A stretch of DNA of 49,861 bases, from the NCBI GenBank assembly GCA_016218815.1, contig JACRCX010000152.1, positions 1-49,861 of the forward strand, read 5' to 3'. Positions 1-8,235 of this stretch are shown piece by piece. Each line of letters starts with the position of its first letter. Position 1 is the first letter of the stretch. The translations under genes and the position numbers were made by a program. The notes below the pieces were generated by a model. The model was not told the DNA's origin, made no database searches, and saw only the letters and a list, made by a program, of their open reading frames with translations. This DNA comes from Deltaproteobacteria bacterium. GTDB lineage: Bacteria > Myxococcota_A > Polyangia > DRWM01 > JAAZOP01.

Positions 1-1
1 C

Positions 2-1009
2 AGCCGCGAGGCGGCGTTCGGTTTGACCGCGATCGAGGGCGAGGCGATCTGGCGCTGCACTACGTGCGGGACCTGCCCGGAGCGTTGTCCGCGGGGGGTA
101 AGGCAGGTCGAGCTCGGGGTCGCAATCCGGAGGGTGGCCTCGAAGCACGAGGTGTTCCCCGGCTCGGCGCGCTCGGTCCGGGGCATCCGCGCGAGCCTTC
201 GAAGCGAAGGGAATCCGTTGAACGGGGACAGAAACAGGCGGGCCGACTGGGCAAAAGGGCTCGCGGTCAAGCCGTTTGCCGAGGGGATGGAGGTCCTGTA
301 CTTCGTCGGGTGCTACCTGAGCTACGACCCGAGGCTCAAACGCGTCGCCGCGGCGACCGCCGGGATTCTCGACCGCGCGGGGGTGGGCTTCGGGATCCTG
401 GGCGGACGCGAGAGCTGCTGCGGGGAGAGCATCCGGAAGACCGGCGCCGAGGACATCTTCAAGGCGCTCGCGCGCGAGAACATCAAGACGTTCGTCGAGC
501 ACGGCGTCAAAAAGATCCTCGTCTCGTCGCCGCACTGCTACCACACGTTCAAGAACGAATATCCCGAGTTCATGGTGCACTTCGAGGTGGTCCACGTCGC
601 GCAGTTTCTCGCCGGGCTTCTGAAGACCGGCAGGCTCAAGCTCAGAGGCGAATTCGACAGGCGAGTGACGTGGCACGACCCGTGCTACCTCGGACGGCAC
701 AACGGGATCTTCGACGAGCCGCGCGAGGTCCTGAACGCCGTGCCGGGGCTTGAGCTCGTCGAGATGGCCGACACCGGCGCGGACAGTCTTTGCTGCGGGG
801 GCGGGGGCGGCCGGGTCTGGATGGACACGCCAAAGGGCGAGCGGTTCTCGGAGCTGCGTCTTGCGCAGGCGCGGGACGCGGGCGCGGCGGTTCTCGCGAC
901 GTCGTGCCCGTACTGCATCACGATGCTCGAATCGAGCCTGCCGGGCGGCGGGGATGAGGAAGGGCTCAAGGTGCGCGACATCACCGAGATCGTAAGGGAA
1001 GTGATTTGA
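2..1009 (+). CDS. bamD: HdrD/HdrB-like iron-sulfur subunit (BamD-like), 5' partial
   Basis: Likely an electron-transfer subunit of a soluble Hdr/Nuo-type complex. The reading frame is open to the left edge, so the N-terminus is missing; a TTG at 23 is probably internal. The visible part starts inside a HdrC-type ferredoxin domain with a [4Fe-4S] motif CTTCGTCPERCP. Two CCG domains of HdrB/HdrD/GlpC type follow: GCY...SCCGES near residues 100-140, and DPCYLG...LCCGGGG...SCPYC near residues 225-305. CCG domains bind noncubane [4Fe-4S] clusters in HdrB. The stop overlaps the next gene's TTG by 4 bases, so the genes are translationally coupled. Gene order with the following five genes is that of bamD-I. 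The specific name rests on synteny; HdrD-like is certain, BamD is inferred. Confidence 0.8.
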   Translation, partial: SREAAFGLTAIEGEAIWRCTTCGTCPERCPRGVRQVELGVAIRRVASKHEVFPGSARSVRGIRASLRSEGNPLNGDRNRRADWAKGLAVKPFAEGMEVLYFVGCYLSYDPRLKRVAAATAGILDRAGVGFGILGGRESCCGESIRKTGAEDIFKALARENIKTFVEHGVKKILVSSPHCYHTFKNEYPEFMVHFEVVHVAQFLAGLLKTGRLKLRGEFDRRVTWHDPCYLGRHNGIFDEPREVLNAVPGLELVEMADTGADSLCCGGGGGRVWMDTPKGERFSELRLAQARDAGAAVLATSCPYCITMLESSLPGGGDEEGLKVRDITEIVREVI

Positions 1010-4000
1010 GCGTGGAATCGGGCGACAAAAACCGCGGCGACGTGATGGTCGTCGGGGGCGGGATCAGCGGGATTCAGGCCGCGCTCGACCTCGCCACCGC
1101 GGGATTCAAGGTCTTTCTCGTCGAGAAGTCCCCGACGATCGGCGGCAAGATGGCCCAGCTCGACAAGACCTTCCCCACCAACGACTGCTCGATGTGCATC
1201 GAGTCCCCGAAATTCATCGAATGCCACCGCCACCCCAACATCGAGATCCTCACCTACACCGAAGTGGATCGCGTCGAAGGCCAGGCCGGCGACTTCTCCG
1301 TCACCCTCACCAGGAAACCACGCTACATCCGCGAGGACCGCTGCTCCGGCTGCACCACCTGCGTCTCCTATTGCCCCGTCCAGATCCCCGACCCCTTCAA
1401 CCAGGACCTCTCCCGCAGCAAAGCCGTCCACATCTACTTCGCGCAAGCGATCCCCCTGGTCCCCTACATCGACGAAACCTGCCTCTACCTCAAGGACAAG
1501 AAGTGCCATATCTGCGTCGGCGTCTGCAAGAAGGACGCGATCGACTTCAACCAGACCCCGCAGAAGATGGAGGTCAAGGTCGGCGCCGTCGTCCTCTGCC
1601 CCGGCTATGACGTCTTCGACCCCGGCCTCCGCGGCGACTACGGCTACGGCAAGTTCCCGAACGTCGTCACCAGCCTCGACTTCGAACGCCTCCTCTGCGC
1701 CACCGGCCCTCACGAAGGCGAAATCCTCCGCCCCTCGGACAAGAAACACCCGCACCGCATCGCCTGGATCCACTGCGTCGGCTCCCGCCAGGTCATCCCC
1801 GGCGCCAACAGCTACTGCTCCTCCGTCTGCTGCACCTATACCCAGAAGCAGGTCATCCTCACCAAGGACCACGACGCCGAGGCCGAGTGCACCATCTTCC
1901 ATAACGACGTACGCTCCTACGGCAAGGACTTCGAACGCTTCTTCCAGCGCGCCCAAGACCTTCCCGGCATCCGCTTCATCCGCAGCTACGTCTCCGTCGG
2001 ACGCGAAATCCCCGAGACGAAGAACGTCACCATCCGCTACTCCACCACCGACGACGGCGTGAAAGAGGAGGAGTTCGACCTCGTCGTCCTCTCCGTCGGC
2101 CTCGCCGCACCGCGCGACGCCGCACACCTCGCCGCCACCTTCGGCGTCCAGCTCGACGCCCACGGCTTCTGCCGTACCGAACCCGCCAATCCCATGCGCA
2201 CCACCCGCCCGGGCGTGTTCCTGAGCGGCGCCTTCCAGGGCCCCTTGGACATCCCCGAGTCCGTCATCACCGCCAGCGGCGCCGGCTCCCTCTGCGGCGA
2301 GCTGCTCTCCTCCCGCCGCGGAAACCTCGCCAAGGCCCGCGTCTACCCGCCCGAGCGCGACGTCTCCGCCGAGGAGCCCCGCGTCGGCGTCTACCTCTGC
2401 CACTGCGGCGCCAACATCGGCCGCGTCGTGGACGTCCCCTCGACCGTCGAGTACGCCAAGACCCTGCCCAACGTCGTCCACGCCGAGGAGAGCTTGTTCA
2501 TCTGCTCCACCGAGGCCGCCCAGAAGCTGGCGACGTCGATCAAGGAGAAGGGCTTGAACCGCGTCGTCGTCGCCGCCTGCACCCCGCGCACGCATGAGCC
2601 GCTGTTCCGCGACACCCTGCGCGAGGCCGGCATCAACCAGTATTTCTTCGACATGGCCAACATCCGCGAGCATTGCTCCTGGGTCCACTCGCGCGAGAAG
2701 GAGAAGGCCACCACCAAGGCCCAGGACATCGTCCGCATGTCCGTCGCCCGCGCCTGCCACCTGGAGCCGCTCCAGGAGTTCAACCTCCCGGTCAACAAGA
2801 CCGCCCTCGTCGTCGGCGGCGGTGTCGCCGGCATGACCTGCGCCCTCTCCATCGCCAACCAGGGACACGAGGTCCACCTCGTCGAGAAGGAACGCCGGCT
2901 CGGCGGCATCGCCCGCCGCATCCACCGCACCCTCGAGGGCCTCGACGTCCAGGCGTTCCTCCAGGACCTCGTTCGCCGCGTGCACCGCCATCGCCTCGTC
3001 CACGTCCACACCAGCGCCACCATCGTCGAGGTCAACGGCTACGTCGGCAATTTCGAGACGAAGCTCGCATCCTCGGGCCGGTTCGTCACGATCAAGCACG
3101 GCGCCGCCGTCGTCGCGACCGGCGCCGCCGAGCACAAACCCACCGAATACCTCTACGGCAAGGACCCCCGCGTCCTCACCCAGCTCGAGCTGGAGGAGCG
3201 CCTCGCCCCGGAAAGCGTGTCCCTGTCGCCCATCGACTCACGACTGTCGACTGTCGACTCACGACTCTCCGTCGTCATGATCCAGTGCGTCGGCTGCCGC
3301 AACGACGAGCACAACTACTGCTCCCGCATCTGCTGCAGCCACGCCGTCAAGAACGCCCTCGCGCTCAAGGCGCGCGACCCCAAGACCGACGTCTACGTCC
3401 TCTACCGCGACATGCGCACCTACGGCTTCCGCGAGGACGCCTACCGCGAGGCCGCCGACAAGGGAGTCCGCTTCATCCGCTGGGATCCTGCCGCGAAGCC
3501 ACAGGTCGAGCCCGTCGAGGAATCCGGCCGCCCGGTCCTCCGGGTCACCGTCCCCGAGCCCGTCCTCGGCCGACGTCTCGCGCTCGACGCCGATCTCGTG
3601 GTCCTCTCCACCGCGGTCGTCCCCGCGCCCGACGGCCAGGAAGTCGCGCGGATGCTCAAGGTCTCCACCGGCCCCGACGGCTTCCTCCAGGAAGCCCACG
3701 TCAAGCTCCGCCCCGTCGACTTCGCCGCCGAGGGCGTCTTCCTCTGCGGCACCGCCCACTACCCCAAGCACCTCACCGAGGCGATCAGCCAGGCCTACGG
3801 CGCCGCCGGCCGCGCCGTCGCGCTGCTGTCGCAGGACACCGTCGTCGCCTCCGGCTCCGTCTGCGCCATCGACGAGAACAAGTGCGTCGCCTGCGGCGCC
3901 TGCATCGCCGCCTGCACCTACGGCGCCATCGAGTTCCAGGACACCCCGCAGGGCAAGCGCGCCGTCGTCATCCCCGTCCTCTGCAAGGGCGACGGCCTCT

Positions 4001-4137
4001 GCAACACGAAGTGCCCCACCGGCGCCGTCGTCCTCAAGCACTACACCGACGACGAAATCCTCGGCCAGATCGACGCCGCCTTCCCCCCTGCCGGCGGCTC
4101 GCCCGGCTGCGAAGGCTGCCCCGGGAGACAAGTTTGA
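1006..4137 (+). CDS. bamE: Double-module HdrA-like flavoprotein (BamE-like)
   Basis: FAD/iron-sulfur protein of the HdrA family, the flavin subunit that branches electrons in Hdr complexes. At 1043 residues it exceeds the roughly 650 of methanogen HdrA because two HdrA-like modules are fused. Module one has the dinucleotide motif GGGISG (about residue 17), the HdrA signature NDCSMCIESPK (about 58) and a two-cluster ferredoxin insert (CSGCTTCVSYCP, CHICVGVCKK). Module two has YLCHCG (about 465), GGGVAG (about 604) and CVGCRN...CSRICC (about 761). A C-terminal ferredoxin domain follows (CVACGACIAACT; CKGDGLCNTKCP). Start is TTG 1006, with GTG 1012 an alternative; a purine-rich site lies just upstream. 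A 7-bp tandem array at 3234-3268 adds an in-frame linker before the second Cys cluster. Stop overlaps the next ATG by one base. Confidence 0.88.
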   Translation: MSVESGDKNRGDVMVVGGGISGIQAALDLATAGFKVFLVEKSPTIGGKMAQLDKTFPTNDCSMCIESPKFIECHRHPNIEILTYTEVDRVEGQAGDFSVTLTRKPRYIREDRCSGCTTCVSYCPVQIPDPFNQDLSRSKAVHIYFAQAIPLVPYIDETCLYLKDKKCHICVGVCKKDAIDFNQTPQKMEVKVGAVVLCPGYDVFDPGLRGDYGYGKFPNVVTSLDFERLLCATGPHEGEILRPSDKKHPHRIAWIHCVGSRQVIPGANSYCSSVCCTYTQKQVILTKDHDAEAECTIFHNDVRSYGKDFERFFQRAQDLPGIRFIRSYVSVGREIPETKNVTIRYSTTDDGVKEEEFDLVVLSVGLAAPRDAAHLAATFGVQLDAHGFCRTEPANPMRTTRPGVFLSGAFQGPLDIPESVITASGAGSLCGELLSSRRGNLAKARVYPPERDVSAEEPRVGVYLCHCGANIGRVVDVPSTVEYAKTLPNVVHAEESLFICSTEAAQKLATSIKEKGLNRVVVAACTPRTHEPLFRDTLREAGINQYFFDMANIREHCSWVHSREKEKATTKAQDIVRMSVARACHLEPLQEFNLPVNKTALVVGGGVAGMTCALSIANQGHEVHLVEKERRLGGIARRIHRTLEGLDVQAFLQDLVRRVHRHRLVHVHTSATIVEVNGYVGNFETKLASSGRFVTIKHGAAVVATGAAEHKPTEYLYGKDPRVLTQLELEERLAPESVSLSPIDSRLSTVDSRLSVVMIQCVGCRNDEHNYCSRICCSHAVKNALALKARDPKTDVYVLYRDMRTYGFREDAYREAADKGVRFIRWDPAAKPQVEPVEESGRPVLRVTVPEPVLGRRLALDADLVVLSTAVVPAPDGQEVARMLKVSTGPDGFLQEAHVKLRPVDFAAEGVFLCGTAHYPKHLTEAISQAYGAAGRAVALLSQDTVVASGSVCAIDENKCVACGACIAACTYGAIEFQDTPQGKRAVVIPVLCKGDGLCNTKCPTGAVVLKHYTDDEILGQIDAAFPPAGGSPGCEGCPGRQV
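3234..3268 (+). repeat. 7-bp tandem array (CGACTNN x5) inside hdrA
   Basis: Five consecutive heptamers are CGACTCA, CGACTGT, CGACTGT, CGACTCA, CGACTCT. The surrounding HdrA frame stays open through the array, which encodes an Asp-Ser-Arg-Leu-Ser type linker immediately before the conserved CVGCRN motif. It resembles the intergenic heptamer arrays elsewhere in this window and looks like an array that landed in a tolerant loop. Confidence 0.85.
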
Positions 4138-4931
4138 TGGGCGCCACCGCCGAATTCGTTCCCCGAATGATCGGCATCATCTGCAACTGGTGCTGCTACG
4201 GCGGCGCCGACCTCTGCGGCGTCTCCCGCTTCCAGTATCCCCCCTACATCCGCCTCATCCGCGTCATGTGCTCCGCCCGCGTCGACCTCGCCCACATCCT
4301 CCGCGCCTTCTCCAACGGCATCGACGGCGTCTTCGTCGGCGGCTGCCACCTGAACGACTGCCACTACGTCACCAACGGCAACTACGACGCCCTCGGCATG
4401 GCAAGAACCTGCTCGAAACTGCTGCAGCTCGTCGGCGTGAATCCCGAGCGCCTCCGGCTCGAGTGGGTCTCCGCCGGCGAAGGCGTCCGCTTCGCGGGCA
4501 TCATGAACGAGTTCGGCCCGCGCGTGCAGAAGCTCGGACCGCTCGGCTCCAGCGAAGGCATCGCCCCCGAGGAGCTCCAGCTCAAGCTCGAGGCCGCCAC
4601 CCGCATCGTCCCCTACCTCCGCCTCGCCCTCGCCGAGAAACTCCAGGCCCCCAGACGCTTCCGCGCCTCCGCCGACCCCCAGACGGGCCTGGACGCGTTC
4701 TACGCCGGCGCCGAGTTCGCAAAGCTCTTCGAGGCCACCGTCGCCGACAAGCTGGCGGTGAGCGAGATCCTGCTGCTCCTCCGCGCCAAGCCGCTCTCGA
4801 CCGGGGAAATCGCCAATTCCCTGCGCATGGCGCCCACCGACGTGTCGCGACACATGAGCGCCTCGTCGCGCCAGGGCCTGGTCCGTTTCGACGCGAGCCG
4901 CGGGTGCTACTCCCTGGCTCGGGTCGGGTAA
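4137..4931 (+). CDS. bamF: MvhD/FrhD-type [2Fe-2S] protein with C-terminal winged-helix domain (BamF-like)
   Basis: 264 residues. Residues 1-140 are the MvhD family, which passes electrons between HdrA and a partner oxidoreductase. Conserved landmarks are CNWCC at 16-20, MCSARVD near 45 and GCHLNDCHY near 69-77. Unusually, residues from about 205 to the end form what looks like a winged helix-turn-helix (SEILLLLRAKPLSTGEIA, then SLRMAPTDVSRHMS and GLVRFDASRG), separated from the Fe-S part by an alpha-helical linker. The ATG at 4137 overlaps the hdrA stop (TGATG), which fixes the start. I see no in-frame TGA suggesting selenocysteine. The family call is firm; the role of the extension is unknown. 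Confidence 0.85.
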   Translation: MGATAEFVPRMIGIICNWCCYGGADLCGVSRFQYPPYIRLIRVMCSARVDLAHILRAFSNGIDGVFVGGCHLNDCHYVTNGNYDALGMARTCSKLLQLVGVNPERLRLEWVSAGEGVRFAGIMNEFGPRVQKLGPLGSSEGIAPEELQLKLEAATRIVPYLRLALAEKLQAPRRFRASADPQTGLDAFYAGAEFAKLFEATVADKLAVSEILLLLRAKPLSTGEIANSLRMAPTDVSRHMSASSRQGLVRFDASRGCYSLARVG

Positions 4932-4937
4932 TCGGTC

Positions 4938-5390
4938 ATGGACACACACGGGATTGATCGCATCATCGACAAGCACCACGGCGAGCCCAGCTCGCTCATC
5001 CAGGTGCTCCTCGAGATCCAGAGCGAGAACCACTGGCTCCCCAGGGAAGCCCTGGAGCTCGTCGCCGAGCGGCTCAAGGTCCCCATGAGCCGCATCCGGC
5101 ACATCGCAACCTTCTACAAGGCGTTCAGTCTCGTCCCCAAGGGACGCCACGAGGTCCACGTCTGCATGGGCACCGCCTGCCACGTCCGCGGCGCGCCTCG
5201 CATCCTCGACAAGCTGGTGGACCTGACCGGCCTCCAGCCCGGCGAAACCGACCTCGACCTGAAGTTCACCCTCGAAACCGTCAACTGCCTCGGCTGCTGC
5301 GCCCTCGGCCCCGTCATGGTCATCAACGGCAAGACCCACGGCAAGCTCTCCCCCGCCGCCGCCGCGGAAGTGATGAAGGCCTATGAGTAG
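4938..5390 (+). CDS. bamG: NuoE-like 24 kDa [2Fe-2S] subunit (BamG-like)
   Basis: 150 residues, the usual length for a NuoE/HndA-type thioredoxin-fold subunit. An N-terminal helical part (SLIQVLLEIQSENHWLP) is followed by the [2Fe-2S] site built from CMGTAC near residue 75 and CLGCCALGP near 117. In complex I, HydABC and related enzymes it sits beside the FMN subunit NuoF, and here it directly precedes a NuoF-like gene whose ATG overlaps its 3' end by 8 bases. It is probably part of the NAD(H)-reactive branch of the Hdr/Nuo-like complex. Confidence 0.9.
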   Translation: MDTHGIDRIIDKHHGEPSSLIQVLLEIQSENHWLPREALELVAERLKVPMSRIRHIATFYKAFSLVPKGRHEVHVCMGTACHVRGAPRILDKLVDLTGLQPGETDLDLKFTLETVNCLGCCALGPVMVINGKTHGKLSPAAAAEVMKAYE

Positions 5391-7317
5391 TCCGCGCCTT
5401 AGCTCCCGCGACGCTCTCCTCCAGGCCATCCAGGCCGCCGCCTCGCGCCGCGACCCCAAGAAACGCACCATCTCCACCTGCGGCGGCACCGGCTGCCTCG
5501 CCTGCGAGGCTACCGACGTCATCACCGCCTTCCGCGAGGAGCTCGACAGGCAGGGCCTCGCCGGACAGGTCGAGTTCCGCAGCACCGGCTGCCACGGCTT
5601 CTGCGAGAAGGGCCCGATCGTCGTCATCGACCCCGAGGAGACCTGCTACCTCCAGGTCACCCCCAAGGACGTCCCCGAAATCGTCTCCCAGACCCTCCGC
5701 GCGGGGAAGATCATCGACCGCCTCCTCTACGTCGACCCCGTCACCGGAGCGAAGTCGATCCGCGAATCCGACATCCCCTTCTACAAGAACCAGAAACGCG
5801 TCGTCTTCGGCCCCAACCGCAAGATCGATCCCCAGCGCATTGAGGACTACCTCGCCATCGGCGGCTATCGCGCCCTCGCCAAGGCCCTCTTCGATCTCAC
5901 CCCCGACCAGATCATCGCCGAAGTGAAGACCTCGAAGCTCCGCGGACGAGGCGGCGCCGGCTTCCCCACCGGCGTCAAATGGGAGTTCACCCAAAAATCT
6001 CCCGGCGACACCAAGTACCTCGTTGTCAACTGCGACGAGGGCGACCCCGGCGCCTACATGGACCGCTCGCTCATGGAGGGCAACCCCCACAGCGTCCTCG
6101 AGGGGCTGCTCATCGGCGCCCTCGCCATCGGCTCCCACGAAGGCTACGTCTACGTCCGCCAGGAATACCCCCTCGCCGTCAAGAACCTCGGCATCGCCAT
6201 CGAGCAGGCGCAGGAGCACGGCCTTCTCGGCAAGGACATCCTCGGCTCCGGGTTCGACTTCCACGTGAAGGTCCATCGCGGCGCCGGCGCCTTCGTCTGC
6301 GGCGAGGAAACCGCCCTGCTCATGTCCCTCGAGGGCAGGCCGGGCGAGCCCCGTCCCCGTCCGCCCTACCCCGCCGTCCGCGGCCTGTGGGACAAGCCCA
6401 CCAACATCAACAACGTCGAGACCTGGGCCAACGTCCCCCTCATCATCAACGACGGCGCCGCCGCCTTCGCCTCGATCGGCACCGAGACCAGCAAGGGCAC
6501 CAAAATCTTCTCGCTCGTCGGCAAGATCGCCAACACCGGCCTCGTGGAAGTCCCGATGGGCATCCCTCTGCGCGACGTCATTTTCAAGATCGGCGGCGGC
6601 ATCCCCGGCGGCCGCAAGTTCAAGGCCATGCAGACCGGCGGCCCCTCCGGCGGCTGCCTCCCCGAGGCGCTGCTCGACCTCCCGGTCGGCTTCGACGAGC
6701 TGACCAAGGTCGGCTCGATGATGGGCTCGGGCGGCATGATCGTGATGGACGACGCCACCTGCATGGTCGACGTCGCCCGCTACTTCGTCGACTTCCTCAC
6801 CGAGGAATCCTGCGGCAAGTGTGTCCCCTGTCGCGAGGGCTTGCGCCAGATGCACCGCATCCTGACCCGCATCACCCAGGGCAAAGGCAGGCAGGATGAC
6901 CTCGCGGCCCTGGAACAGCTCTCCGAGACCGCCGTCGAAGCGTCCCTCTGCGCCCTGGGCAAGACCGCCCCGAACCCGTTCCTGAGCACCCTGCGCTACT
7001 TCCGCGACGAGTACGAAGCCCACATCAACCAAAAGCGTTGCCCGGCCCTGTCCTGCAAGGCCCTCATCTCCTACTACATCGACCCCGCCCGCTGTAAGGC
7101 CTGCATGATCTGTCTCAAGAAGTGCCCCACCCAGGCGATCGACGGCGGCAAGAAGCGCATCCACGTCATCGACCAGTCGAAGTGTACCAACTGCGGCACC
7201 TGCCTCGAGGTCTGCCCCGCGAAGTTCGACGCCGTGAAGAAGCTCTCCGGCGTCCCCATCCCTCCTCCCCCCTCCGAAGAGAATCGGGCGGTCGCCGGAA
7301 AGGCAAAGGAGTCATGA
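5383..7317 (+). CDS. bamH: NuoF-like NAD(H)/FMN iron-sulfur subunit (BamH-like)
   Basis: 644 residues with the modular layout of HydB/HndC-type NuoF. Residues 25-110 are a thioredoxin-like [2Fe-2S] domain (STCGGTGCLAC; GCHGFC). The NADH/FMN core begins near 187 (GRGGAGFPTG, then CDEGDPGAYMDRS). A [4Fe-4S] motif ESCGKCVPCREG lies near 476. Two C-terminal ferredoxin motifs follow (CKACMICLKKCP near 571; CTNCGTCLEVCP near 601). The protein should oxidise or reduce NAD(H) and link it to the HdrA flavin and the Fe-S chain. The ATG overlaps the NuoE gene. It could equally serve another bifurcating NAD-linked enzyme; the benzoyl-CoA reductase assignment comes from synteny. Confidence 0.9.
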   Translation: MSSPRLSSRDALLQAIQAAASRRDPKKRTISTCGGTGCLACEATDVITAFREELDRQGLAGQVEFRSTGCHGFCEKGPIVVIDPEETCYLQVTPKDVPEIVSQTLRAGKIIDRLLYVDPVTGAKSIRESDIPFYKNQKRVVFGPNRKIDPQRIEDYLAIGGYRALAKALFDLTPDQIIAEVKTSKLRGRGGAGFPTGVKWEFTQKSPGDTKYLVVNCDEGDPGAYMDRSLMEGNPHSVLEGLLIGALAIGSHEGYVYVRQEYPLAVKNLGIAIEQAQEHGLLGKDILGSGFDFHVKVHRGAGAFVCGEETALLMSLEGRPGEPRPRPPYPAVRGLWDKPTNINNVETWANVPLIINDGAAAFASIGTETSKGTKIFSLVGKIANTGLVEVPMGIPLRDVIFKIGGGIPGGRKFKAMQTGGPSGGCLPEALLDLPVGFDELTKVGSMMGSGGMIVMDDATCMVDVARYFVDFLTEESCGKCVPCREGLRQMHRILTRITQGKGRQDDLAALEQLSETAVEASLCALGKTAPNPFLSTLRYFRDEYEAHINQKRCPALSCKALISYYIDPARCKACMICLKKCPTQAIDGGKKRIHVIDQSKCTNCGTCLEVCPAKFDAVKKLSGVPIPPPPSEENRAVAGKAKES

Positions 7318-7321
7318 GCCT

Positions 7322-7360
7322 CTTTGCGTGCTTTGCGTCCCTTTGCGCGCTTTGCGCGAC
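7322..7360 (+). repeat. 9/10-bp tandem array, CTTTGCGNN family
   Basis: Four units: CTTTGCGTG, CTTTGCGTCC, CTTTGCGCG, CTTTGCGCGAC. The array fills most of the gap between the nuoF-like stop and the next gene. Related arrays lie at 27726-27762 and 30109-30152. Confidence 0.9.
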
Positions 7361-7398
7361 ATTCCCTTCGGAATCCCGCAATGCAATCGAGGCCGCTC

Positions 7399-8001
7399 AT
7401 GCCTGACATCCCCCTTCACATCGACGGCAAGCAGCTCGCCGTTCGCGAAGGCAGCACCATCCTCGAAGCCGCAGCGCGCGCCGGCATGTCCATCCCCACC
7501 CTCTGCCACCACGAAAAGCTCCAACCCTTCGCCGGCTGCCGCCTCTGCGTCGTCGAGCTTGAATCGCGTGGCCAGTTCCGCCTCGTCGCGTCCTGCGCCT
7601 ACCCCGTCGAGCCCAACCTCGTCGTCCGCACCCGCTCCCCCAAGATCGACCGCATCCGCAAGTCCCTCGTCGAGCTATTGCTGGCCCACGCCCCCGACTC
7701 CACCAAGCTGAAGGAGCTAGCCCGCGAATATGGTGCGGACCGCGACCGCTTCGAGCCCGCCGAGGCATTCTGCATCCACTGCGGCCTCTGTGTCCGCTAC
7801 TGCGCCGAGGTCAAAAGACTGCACGCCGTCGGCTTCATCGACCGCGGCATCCGCAAGGAGATCTCCTTCCTCCCCGAAATCGCCTCCCGCGAATGCGCCA
7901 ACTGCAAAGAGTGCTTCCCCCTCTGCCCGACTTCCTACCTCCAGGCCGCCTACGTCCTCGTCGAAGCCCTCGCCTTTCCCCCGCCTTCACCCGATCGCTG
8001 A
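7399..8001 (+). CDS. bamI: Short NuoG-like iron-sulfur protein (BamI-like)
   Basis: 200 residues comprising only the N-terminal Fe-S part of NuoG/FdhA-type proteins. A plant-type [2Fe-2S] domain (Cys36, Cys47, Cys50 and a Cys in ASCAYP) precedes two [4Fe-4S] motifs, FCIHCGLCVRYC near 125-137 and ECANCKECFPLCP near 166-178. There is no molybdopterin domain. ATG 7399 with GAGG upstream is preferred; ATG 7381 is in frame and possible. The spacer before it is the CTTTGCG array, so this last gene of the operon is the only one not overlapping or abutting its neighbour. It probably completes the NuoEFG-like branch. Confidence 0.82.
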   Translation: MPDIPLHIDGKQLAVREGSTILEAAARAGMSIPTLCHHEKLQPFAGCRLCVVELESRGQFRLVASCAYPVEPNLVVRTRSPKIDRIRKSLVELLLAHAPDSTKLKELAREYGADRDRFEPAEAFCIHCGLCVRYCAEVKRLHAVGFIDRGIRKEISFLPEIASRECANCKECFPLCPTSYLQAAYVLVEALAFPPPSPDR

Positions 8002-8235
8002 CCGCACGCCCCGTCTTCCCACCCCCCTGCCCTTCCCTCGCCCGGCACCCCACCGAGGTGATGACCTGCACTGCGTCGATGACGGCCGCACCAGACGAAC
8101 CTGGCCCCGCCAGCGACGAACCCTCCGCGTGCCACCCCGCTCACCCCTGCCCGACACCCTTCGACTGCGTCGGCCACGCCTGCAAGGCCGCGCCGTGCAG
8201 CCACTCCCCGCCGCGGCACGTGAGTCGTCGACTCG

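Noticed and set aside
685..3135. Long minus-strand open frame of about 816 codons
   Set aside because: Exact antisense of hdrA with Gly/Ala/Asp/Val-biased composition produced by the high-GC codon pattern; no family features.
4137..4931. Selenocysteine in the MvhD-like protein
   Set aside because: Geobacter BamF can contain Sec, but here the Cys-motif codons are TGC and no internal TGA is in frame.
5323..7164. Long minus-strand frame opposite the NuoF-like gene
   Set aside because: Shadow of the NuoF coding strand with low-complexity Gly/Asp/Val sequence.
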